From contig JANQOK010000013.1 of the NCBI GenBank assembly GCA_028289645.1, positions 1 through 64,000 of the forward strand: a DNA stretch of 64,000 nucleotides. Direction: 5' to 3'. The stretch comes from Anderseniella sp. (GTDB lineage Bacteria; Pseudomonadota; Alphaproteobacteria; Rhizobiales; Aestuariivirgaceae). The notes under the pieces are model-generated. The model was given only the letters and a program-made list of their open reading frames with translations. It made no database searches and had not been told where the DNA came from. Shown in pieces: positions 53,715 through 61,019 of the stretch. A program made the position numbers and the translations under genes. Every line of letters begins with the position of its first letter. Position 1 is the stretch's first letter.

Positions 53715-54713
53715 ATGTTGAGATATATCGCCTGGCGCATAACCGTCATGGTCCCCACGCTGCTGATCATTTCCGCGCTGGTGTTCACCATCATCGAATT
53801 GCCGCCAGGCGACTATTTTGAGAGCTACGTGGCCGAACTGCAGGCCCAGGGTGAGAGCGTGGACCAGAAGGCGATCGAGGCGCTGAAGGTTCAGTACGGT
53901 TTCGACAAACCACCGATCGAGCGATATTTCCACTGGGTGTGGGGCATGCTGCAGGGCGATTTCGGCTATTCGTTCGAATACGAGCTGCCTGTGACGGACG
54001 TGGTCGGCGACCGGCTGTGGCTGACCATGCTGGTATCGTTCGTAACCATTATCTTCACCTGGGTGGTTGCGTTCCCGATCGGTATCTACTCCGCCACCCA
54101 CCAGTATTCATGGGGTGACTACGGGCTGACGTTCGTCGGCCTGCTTGGCCTCGCCACACCGAACTTTCTTTTGGCGCTGGTATTTCTGTATCTTGCCAAT
54201 CTCTGGTTCGGCACCTCCATCGGCCACCTGATGGATGCACAGTACTTCAACCAGCCGATGAGTTGGGCCAAGGCCCAGTCGATCCTGGAGCACCTGATCA
54301 TTCCGGTGATCATCATTGGCACCGCAGGCACCGCCGGCATGATCCGGCGCATCCGCGCAAACCTGCTGGATGAACTGCAGAAACAATATGTGATAACTGC
54401 GCGCGCCAAGGGCCTGCATCCGTTCAAGGCGCTGATGAAGTATCCGCTGCGGATGTCGATGAACTTCTTCATCTCCGACATTGGCTCGATCCTGCCGGCA
54501 ATTATTTCAGGTGCGGAAATCACAGCCATCGTGCTGTCGCTTGAAACCACGGGTCCGCTGCTGATCCGCGCGTTGCAGGCGCAGGACATGTACCTGGCAG
54601 GCTCGTTCCTGATGTTCCTGGCGTTTCTGTCGGTGATCGGCGTGCTGATTTCAGATTTTGCACTGGCGCTGCTTGACCCGCGCATCCGTTTGCAGGGGGC
54701 GCAGACCAAATGA
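53715..54713 (+). CDS. ABC permease, DppB/YejB type
   Basis: A 332-residue inner-membrane permease starting MLRYIAWRITVMVPTLLIIS, with six membrane segments and the EAA loop in ELQKQYVITARAKGLHPFKA. A 60-residue loop after the first helix (LPPGDYFESYVAELQAQGES) is typical of the B-type subunit. Three bases separate it from the binding-protein gene and its stop overlaps the next start. Confidence 0.93.
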   Translation: MLRYIAWRITVMVPTLLIISALVFTIIELPPGDYFESYVAELQAQGESVDQKAIEALKVQYGFDKPPIERYFHWVWGMLQGDFGYSFEYELPVTDVVGDRLWLTMLVSFVTIIFTWVVAFPIGIYSATHQYSWGDYGLTFVGLLGLATPNFLLALVFLYLANLWFGTSIGHLMDAQYFNQPMSWAKAQSILEHLIIPVIIIGTAGTAGMIRRIRANLLDELQKQYVITARAKGLHPFKALMKYPLRMSMNFFISDIGSILPAIISGAEITAIVLSLETTGPLLIRALQAQDMYLAGSFLMFLAFLSVIGVLISDFALALLDPRIRLQGAQTK

Positions 54714-55891
54714 AGATGACGTCGCCGCTGCCGCCACCGGGCAAGGAAATGGGGCACTTTGTATCGGATGCGCCGTTCGACGTCATGTCGATCGAGAAGA
54801 TTTCGCCGGAACAGGAAAAGGTCTATCTGGCACCGCAATGGAAGCTGATGTGGTGGAAGTTCCGGCAACACCGTATTGCAGTCTGGTGTGGCGTGTTTCT
54901 GGCCATTCTTTATGCCAGCATTTTCATCAGCGAGTTTCTGGCGCCGTACAACATCCAGAGCCGCCACGTGGATCATATCTATTCGCCGCCGCAACGCGTG
55001 CACCTGTTCCACGAAGGTGAGTTTGTCGGTCCGTTCGTGTACCGGCAAAAATATACGCTCAACATGGAAACGCTGAAGCGCGAGTACACCAAAGATACCA
55101 CCAAGCTCGACAAGATCCGTTTTTTCTGTAGCGGCGACAAATACTACTGGTGGGGCCTCGTCGAGATGGAAACCCATCTTATGTGTCCGGCCAAGGGTGG
55201 CGAACTGTTCCTGCTGGGAACCGACCGGCTCGGCCGGGACATGTTTTCGCGAATTCTGGGGGGAGCGCGCATTTCGCTGACCATTGGCCTGCTGGGTGTC
55301 ATGGTCAGCTTTGTGCTGGGCATCGTCATAGGCGGCCTGGCCGGATACTATGGTGGCTGGGTCGATATGATTGTCCAGCGGATGATCGAGGTACTGCAAT
55401 CGCTCCCTTCCATACCGTTGTGGCTGGCTCTGGCGGCGATCATGCCGGTGACCTGGAGTCCACTGGTGGTGTATTTCGGCATAACCGTCATTCTGGGCCT
55501 GCTGGACTGGACCGGGCTGGCCAGGGCAGTGCGGTCGAAACTGTTCTCTCTGCGAGAGGAAGACTACGTGATGGCGGCTCAACTGATGGGGGCCAAGCCG
55601 TCGCGCATCATATCGTTGCATCTGGTGCCCGGATTCATGTCGCATCTCATTGCCACTGCGACGATTGCCATTCCCACCATGATACTGGGTGAGACGGCGC
55701 TGAGCTTCCTGGGCCTGGGACTGCGCCCGCCGATAACGTCATGGGGCGTGCTGCTGATTGAAGCCCAGAATATCAACGTGGTCGCGCTGTATCCCTGGTT
55801 GATGCTGCCAGTGGTGCCAGTGGTGCTGGTCATACTGGCGTTCAATTTCCTCGGTGATGGACTTCGTGATGCAGCCGATCCATACAAGTAG
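54710..55891 (+). CDS. ABC permease, DppC/YejE type, with long periplasmic loop
   Basis: A 393-residue C-type permease. A cytoplasmic N-terminus of about 55 residues and the first helix (AVWCGVFLAILYASIFISEF) are followed by an unusually long hydrophilic loop (about 80-165) as in YejE. The core has LLGTDRLGRDMFSRILGGAR and the EAA loop EEDYVMAAQLMGAKPSRI. It completes a four-gene importer with the dual ATPase, binding protein and B subunit. A 132-bp gap follows before the glycosyltransferase genes. Confidence 0.93.
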   Translation: MKMTSPLPPPGKEMGHFVSDAPFDVMSIEKISPEQEKVYLAPQWKLMWWKFRQHRIAVWCGVFLAILYASIFISEFLAPYNIQSRHVDHIYSPPQRVHLFHEGEFVGPFVYRQKYTLNMETLKREYTKDTTKLDKIRFFCSGDKYYWWGLVEMETHLMCPAKGGELFLLGTDRLGRDMFSRILGGARISLTIGLLGVMVSFVLGIVIGGLAGYYGGWVDMIVQRMIEVLQSLPSIPLWLALAAIMPVTWSPLVVYFGITVILGLLDWTGLARAVRSKLFSLREEDYVMAAQLMGAKPSRIISLHLVPGFMSHLIATATIAIPTMILGETALSFLGLGLRPPITSWGVLLIEAQNINVVALYPWLMLPVVPVVLVILAFNFLGDGLRDAADPYK

Positions 55892-56023
55892 TGCGTGGGC
55901 CGCCATCGGGGCAGGATCACGGGCGGCACACCGCCATGTGAGACATTGTGCTGTGATCTCAAATACGCATGATGCTAAGTCGTGGGGGAGTTCCAACCGA
56001 ACACTTGTTCTGAGTGAGAATGC

Positions 56024-57235
56024 ATGAAACGTCTCGGCAATGTTCATATCCTGATGTACAGCCACGATACATTCGGGCTGGGACATCTGCGTCGCTGCCG
56101 GGCCATTGCCCACTCGCTGGTGGAAAACTACAAGGGCGTCAGCATTCTGATCATTACGGGCTCGCAGATTGCCGGCGCTTTCAACTTTTCTGCCCGTGTC
56201 GATTTCGTGAAAATCCCATCGGTCATCAAGCTGTACAATGGCGAGTACACCTCGATTGACAAGCATATCGACCTGACCGACACGCTGCAGATGCGCCAGT
56301 CCATAATCCAGCACACCGCAGAGTCGTTCCAGCCCGACATCATGATCGTCGACAAGGAGCCACTGGGCCTGCGCGGCGAGATGCTGCCAACCCTGAAGTA
56401 CCTGAAGGAGCAGGGGTGCCGGCTGATTCTGGGCTTGCGCGACGTGATGGATTCGGCCGAGAAACTCAAGCGGGAATGGAAGCAGAGCGACGCGCTGCAC
56501 CACGTTGAAAACCTTTATGACGACGTCTGGGTGTATGGGCCGGAGGATTTCTGGGATCCGTTGAGCGGCCTCGGCGCGACGGATAGACTGCGCGACAAGA
56601 TGCTGTATCTCGGATTTTTACGCCGGTCCCGGACGTCTTCGCCGGTGACGATGAACCGGCCCAGCGAGCCTTACCTCCTGGTCACCGGCGGCGGGGGCGG
56701 CGATGGGGCGGGCCTGATGAGACAGGTGATTGCGGCTTACGCCTGCGGAGCGAATGAGCTGCCGCGCGCCTTGCTCGTGCTGGGGCCGTTGATGCCAAGC
56801 GATGAACGTACCGAGATATTCCGGCAATGCGATGCAATGGCGAATGTTGATGTGATCGAATTTGACAACAATATGGAGGAACTCATCGAGGGGGCATCGG
56901 CAATCGTCGGCATGTGCGGCTACAACACCTTCTGCGAGGTGTTGTCATTCAACAAGCCGGCCCTGATCGTGCCACGCACCAACCCGCGCGAGGAACAGTT
57001 CATTCGAGCGCGGCGGGCCGAACAGCTGAACCTGGTTGACATGATGCTGCCCAGCGAAGCGGGCGATGCAGCTGCGCTGTCGGCTGCACTGAGCAGGCTG
57101 CCGGACCGGGCGCTGCCTGACAGTGTAGGCGGTGCGGAGATGCTGAATGGCCTTGAAACCATAAATGACTATGTCGGCAAATGGGCCGCCAGCCGGCCTG
57201 CGGCCGATCTTTATGCCATTGCAGGTGTCAGCTGA
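56024..57235 (+). CDS. MurG-like glycosyltransferase family protein
   Basis: A 403-residue GT-B protein starting MKRLGNVHILMYSHDTFGLG with the MurG-type GLGHLRRCRAIAHSL motif for acceptor/lipid contact. The C-terminal domain has YLLVTGGGGGDGAGL, SAIVGMCGYNTFCEVLSFNK and PRTNPREEQFIRARR, equivalent to the UDP-sugar site. Its relative at 58496 shares the same plan. Glycosyl donor and acceptor are unknown. First of three consecutive glycosyltransferase genes after the peptide-type importer. Confidence 0.85.
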   Translation: MKRLGNVHILMYSHDTFGLGHLRRCRAIAHSLVENYKGVSILIITGSQIAGAFNFSARVDFVKIPSVIKLYNGEYTSIDKHIDLTDTLQMRQSIIQHTAESFQPDIMIVDKEPLGLRGEMLPTLKYLKEQGCRLILGLRDVMDSAEKLKREWKQSDALHHVENLYDDVWVYGPEDFWDPLSGLGATDRLRDKMLYLGFLRRSRTSSPVTMNRPSEPYLLVTGGGGGDGAGLMRQVIAAYACGANELPRALLVLGPLMPSDERTEIFRQCDAMANVDVIEFDNNMEELIEGASAIVGMCGYNTFCEVLSFNKPALIVPRTNPREEQFIRARRAEQLNLVDMMLPSEAGDAAALSAALSRLPDRALPDSVGGAEMLNGLETINDYVGKWAASRPAADLYAIAGVS

Positions 57236-57254
57236 GCTGCTGCCGGAAAACACC

Positions 57255-58499
57255 ATGACAAAGCCAGTTGCATTCGTCCTGAAAGGCTATCCACGTCTGT
57301 CGGAGACATTCATCGCCCAGGAGATCCTCGGGCTTGAACAAGCCGGACTGGCGCTTGAAATTATCTCTCTGCGGAAGCCCACGGACACTAAACGCCACCC
57401 GGTGCATGATGAAATCTGCGCGCCGGTGATGTACCTGCCGGAATACGTCAAAGATGAACCGCTACGCTGTCTCAGAGCGTGGCTGAAAGCACGGCGAATG
57501 GCCGGCTACAGGGACGCGTTGCAGGCATTCCGGCGCGACTGGGCGCGCGACCGGACATCCAACCGGGCGCGCCGATTTGTGCAGGCGATGGTGCTGGCTG
57601 CCGAACGCTGCGACAAGGTTTCGTCGCTGCATGCCCATTTCATCCATACGCCGGCATCGGTTGTGCGATACGCGAGCCTGATGCTGCAACTTGGCTGGAC
57701 TTGTTCTGCGCACGCCAAGGATATCTGGACCAGCCAGAACTGGGATCTTGCCGACAAGCTGGCCGAGGCGGACTGGGCGGTTACCTGTACGCGCGCGGGT
57801 CACGCCAAATTGCAGTCATTGGCTCGGGAACCTTCGCGGGTTCATCTGTCATATCACGGGCTGGACCTGTCGCGGTTTGCGGCGTTTGAAGACCGACGGC
57901 ACATCCGTGACGGCAGCGATATCGCCGCGCCGGTCCGGTTTGTGAGTGTGGGACGTGCTGTTGCCAAGAAGGGTTACGACACCTTGCTGGATGCCTTGGC
58001 GAAGGTGCCAAAGGATATTCATTGGCGCTTCGACCATGCCGGCGGAGGAGACCTGCTGGACGAGTTGAAGAGGCAGGCTGACAGGGCTGGTGTCGCAGAT
58101 CGCATTACCTGGCACGGTGCACTGGCTCAGAAGGATGTGTTGCAGCTGTATCGTAAAGCGGACATATTCGTGTTGCCGTGCCGGATCGCTCCGGATGGGG
58201 ACCGCGACGGGCTGCCGAATGTGCTGGTCGAGGCGGCATCGCAGGGCCTGGCCTGTGTTTCGACTGATGTATCCGGGGTGCCGGAACTGATTGACAATGG
58301 CGTTCATGGTGCGCTGGTCAGTGCGGATGACCCGGAACAGCTCGCCGTGGCGCTCACCAGGCTTGCACGCGACCCGGATCTGCGGACCCGGCTCGGCGCT
58401 GCAGCGGAGAGCAGGGTGCGCGGACATTTTGATTACCAGGCGTCTGTCGGCCAGCTTATGGACCTGTTTTTGCAGCGTGAGGCAGGAGCGCAGCCATGA
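57255..58499 (+). CDS. Glycosyltransferase family 4 protein (colanic-acid-type)
   Basis: A 414-residue GT4 enzyme; the ATG at 57255 (MTKPVAFVLKGYPRLSETFI) matches WcaL/EpsD-type N-termini (KGYPRLSETFIAQEI). Donor-domain motifs are VRFVSVGRAVAKKGYDTLLD, DGDRDGLPNVLVEAASQGLA and VSGVPELIDNGVHGALV. It overlaps the next start by four bases. Such enzymes build exopolysaccharide repeat units or glycolipids. Confidence 0.92.
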   Translation: MTKPVAFVLKGYPRLSETFIAQEILGLEQAGLALEIISLRKPTDTKRHPVHDEICAPVMYLPEYVKDEPLRCLRAWLKARRMAGYRDALQAFRRDWARDRTSNRARRFVQAMVLAAERCDKVSSLHAHFIHTPASVVRYASLMLQLGWTCSAHAKDIWTSQNWDLADKLAEADWAVTCTRAGHAKLQSLAREPSRVHLSYHGLDLSRFAAFEDRRHIRDGSDIAAPVRFVSVGRAVAKKGYDTLLDALAKVPKDIHWRFDHAGGGDLLDELKRQADRAGVADRITWHGALAQKDVLQLYRKADIFVLPCRIAPDGDRDGLPNVLVEAASQGLACVSTDVSGVPELIDNGVHGALVSADDPEQLAVALTRLARDPDLRTRLGAAAESRVRGHFDYQASVGQLMDLFLQREAGAQP

Positions 58500-59653
58500 A
58501 GGTGATGTTCTATGTTCAGCACCTGCTGGGCATCGGCCACCTAGTGCGCGCCAGCCGCATCGCGTCGGCGCTGGAGGCCGACGGGCAGGATGTGACCATG
58601 GTGACCGGTGGCATGGCAGTGGACGGGTTTCCGGATGAACACGTCGCCAACGTCCAGTTGCCACCGTTGCGCAGTGCCGACGACAGTTTTTCAGGCCTGG
58701 CAGACGAACAAGGGCGGGAGGCCGGGGATGCATTCCTGACCCGCCGCAAAGTGGCTTTGATCAGGTCATTCGAAGACATTGAACCCGACTGTTTGATTAT
58801 TGAGGCATTTCCATTTGCGCGTCGGCAGATGCGGTTCGAGCTGTTACCACTGCTTGACCATGTCAAGGCGCTGCCGCCCGGCAAGCGCCCGATGGTCGTG
58901 AGTTCCATTCGCGATATTCTGCAACCCAAATCACAGAAGCGGGACGTGGCCACCGTGCGCCTGGTGCGGGACTATTTCGACCTGGTGCTGGTACACGGCG
59001 ATGAGCGCTTTGCCACGCTCGATGAAACCTTCTCCACTGCTGACTCTATTGCGGACAGGACGGTCTACACCGGCATGGTGGCTGCACATGGCACGGACCC
59101 TTGTGATGGTGACGTCTATGATGTGATCGTATCGGCAGGTGGCGGGGCAGTAGGTGGAGAGCTGCTCGGCACCAGCCTTGCCGCGCGCGCGCTGACCTCA
59201 CTGAGCTCGGCGCGCTGGCTGGTCGTGACCGGGCCCAACCTGCCTGATCCGGCGCTGTCGCGCCTGCAGTCCGAGGTCGCGGACGGTGTCGAGATTGTCC
59301 GGTTCCGCCCCGACCTTGCTGAGCTGCTGCGGCGGGCCAAGGTCTCTGTCTCACAGGCCGGCTACAATACCGTTGCCGATGTGTTGCGGGCACGGTGTGC
59401 AAGTGTGCTGGTGCCGTTTGCCGCTCACGGCGAGCAGGAACAGACAAGCCGCGCAACACGGCTGCAGGCCGACGGTTTGGCGGTTTGCATCAAGCCTGAT
59501 GAACTGTCACCGGCCAGTCTGGCTGCCGCGATCGATGCTGCCTGCGCGCAACATCGCGGGCACAGGGCAGGTATCAGGCTTGATGGCGCCGCCGCAACTG
59601 CGGAAGTCTTAAAGGCGCGTCACAACGCGTTCAGACACGGCCGATCAGCATGA
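58496..59653 (+). CDS. MurG-like glycosyltransferase family protein
   Basis: A 385-residue GT-B protein paralogous to 56024-57235. GIGHLVRASRIASALEADGQ is the N-terminal motif; VIVSAGGGAVGGELLGTSLA, RAKVSVSQAGYNTVADVLRA and PFAAHGEQEQTSRATRLQAD form the donor-binding side. It ends by overlapping the convergent methyltransferase gene by 23 bp. Same uncertainty about donor and acceptor as its paralogue. Confidence 0.85.
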   Translation: MKVMFYVQHLLGIGHLVRASRIASALEADGQDVTMVTGGMAVDGFPDEHVANVQLPPLRSADDSFSGLADEQGREAGDAFLTRRKVALIRSFEDIEPDCLIIEAFPFARRQMRFELLPLLDHVKALPPGKRPMVVSSIRDILQPKSQKRDVATVRLVRDYFDLVLVHGDERFATLDETFSTADSIADRTVYTGMVAAHGTDPCDGDVYDVIVSAGGGAVGGELLGTSLAARALTSLSSARWLVVTGPNLPDPALSRLQSEVADGVEIVRFRPDLAELLRRAKVSVSQAGYNTVADVLRARCASVLVPFAAHGEQEQTSRATRLQADGLAVCIKPDELSPASLAAAIDAACAQHRGHRAGIRLDGAAATAEVLKARHNAFRHGRSA

Positions 59654-60293
59654 ACCGGGTGTACTTGGGCAACTGCAATGCGCCGGCATAGTTCAGTTTG
59701 CTCAATCCAGCCTGCTGTGTCAGTTCATCGACACTGGCCACGCAGTTCACGTGGGTGGGCTCGGAGGTATAGTTGTTTGATTGCAGCAGCACGCGACAAC
59801 CGGGTGGCAGCAGTGCCAGCCACTTCGGCAGATCTGCTATGTGTTCGCAACTTGTGTTGATGACCAGGTCAGGTGCGTCGGCACCGGTGTAATCGAGCGC
59901 ATACATGTCTGCGGTGTGGGCGTTGAAAGCTGCTTTGCCTGAGAGTTTTCGATTCAGTTTTTCGGCAATCGGGGCCACGGCGGGATCAATGTCAAAACTG
60001 CTGATGGCCTTGATGCTGAACCTGGCATCATCAAACAGCATTGCCGGCAGAATGCCGATCCAGCCGCCCATGACCCAGACATGATCAAACGCGCCGGCTG
60101 TGTGGGTGGCCAGCATGTCGCGGGCCCATTGCTTGGAAGCGACCTGCTTGTGGTTGAACGCGTTGTCGATGGGGGCTTCGGGAAACTCGGCGACAGTTGC
60201 CGCCAGTGCAGACAGCAGGTCGGAGCAAGTGAACCGGGCGGCGCCACGCAGCAGGTCGAAGACGTAGTCCTTGTTGAAATTGCGGTCGGTCAC
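59631..60293 (-). CDS. SAM-dependent methyltransferase-like protein
   Basis: A class I methyltransferase-like protein, about 220 residues from the GTG at 60293 (AAGG eight bases upstream); a TTG at 60341 would extend it. The motif I region reads HVWVMGGWIGILPAMLFDD, motif II ISSFDIDPAVAPIAEKLN, and a later segment NTSCEHIADLPKWLALLPPG fits motif IV/post-motif. Acceptor unknown. It is divergent from another methyltransferase-like gene. Confidence 0.7.
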   Translation of the reverse strand: MTDRNFNKDYVFDLLRGAARFTCSDLLSALAATVAEFPEAPIDNAFNHKQVASKQWARDMLATHTAGAFDHVWVMGGWIGILPAMLFDDARFSIKAISSFDIDPAVAPIAEKLNRKLSGKAAFNAHTADMYALDYTGADAPDLVINTSCEHIADLPKWLALLPPGCRVLLQSNNYTSEPTHVNCVASVDELTQQAGLSKLNYAGALQLPKYTRFMLIGRV

Positions 60294-60398
60294 TCTGTTC
60301 ACCTTTGCGGGACTGGTTGCGATTTCCAGTGGTATGAGCAATGAACCGCAGGTATGCTAGTAAAAACATCACGGTAACCCAATTCATACGAAGATTTG

Positions 60399-61019
60399 AT
60401 GCAGCATGCAGCCGCGAAATTCTCAGGTGATCCGGCCACCGGGCCGGCTGGCATGCCGCATCTGGCAGGGCCGGCAGCCGGATTGCGTCAGGCGCTGGCG
60501 GCGTATTTTGTCGACGGGATGGCCAACATTGTCGAGATCGGCGGGCACCTTCGTCCAGTCTCGGGCTTCTTGCGTCACGTGCCTGAAACCTTTGTCTGTA
60601 TCGACCCGAAATCAGAGTCTTTCGAATCGGATACACTTAACGGGGAGCCATGCCGGGTGCGGCAGATTGCACGCAAGTTTCAGGACGTGGATCTTGAACT
60701 GCAGCCCGGCAGCTATGGTCTGGTGTTTGTCGGGTATTCATTAAAGGCGTTTGGGAGTCAGGAGGCGGTAGGGAGGAAACTGCTCTCGCTTATCGACAAT
60801 TCAGCAGTTACGGTTATTGAGTTTTCGCCCAACCTGCAGCGTGCAAGCGAGCAGATGGAGTGCCTGCTGAAACGCCCTGAGACGGAGACAGTTTGCTCAT
60901 TGGATTTTTCCATTAAAGACGGTGCATTTGAAACGACTGAATACGGGGTCCGCAGACTGGTTGTGCTGCGTCCTGCCGGCAGCGGTTCTGAAGCCCAGAA
61001 TACGGCTACCCATGCTTGA
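60399..61019 (+). CDS. Unidentified protein, possibly methyltransferase-like
   Basis: A 206-residue protein of no family I recognise. NIVEIGGHLRPVSGFLRHVP followed by FVCIDPKSESFE resembles methyltransferase motifs I and II, and YGLVFVGYSLKAFGSQEAV a motif IV strand, but the glycine pattern is imperfect. It ends inside the start of the ABC-like gene (8-bp overlap), so the two are translationally linked. A role connected with that protein or the glycan cluster is likely. Confidence 0.6.
   Translation: MQHAAAKFSGDPATGPAGMPHLAGPAAGLRQALAAYFVDGMANIVEIGGHLRPVSGFLRHVPETFVCIDPKSESFESDTLNGEPCRVRQIARKFQDVDLELQPGSYGLVFVGYSLKAFGSQEAVGRKLLSLIDNSAVTVIEFSPNLQRASEQMECLLKRPETETVCSLDFSIKDGAFETTEYGVRRLVVLRPAGSGSEAQNTATHA

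Noticed and set aside
54119-55645. Minus-strand open frame of about 500 codons across both ABC permease genes
   Set aside because: Crosses two well-supported genes and their junction; composition is unlike a natural protein.
60351-60369. Sequence resembling the GntR site (TATGCTAGTAAA) upstream of the methyltransferase-like genes
   Set aside because: Only part of the 14-bp site is matched and the AGTA half is missing; no functional reason for uronate control there.
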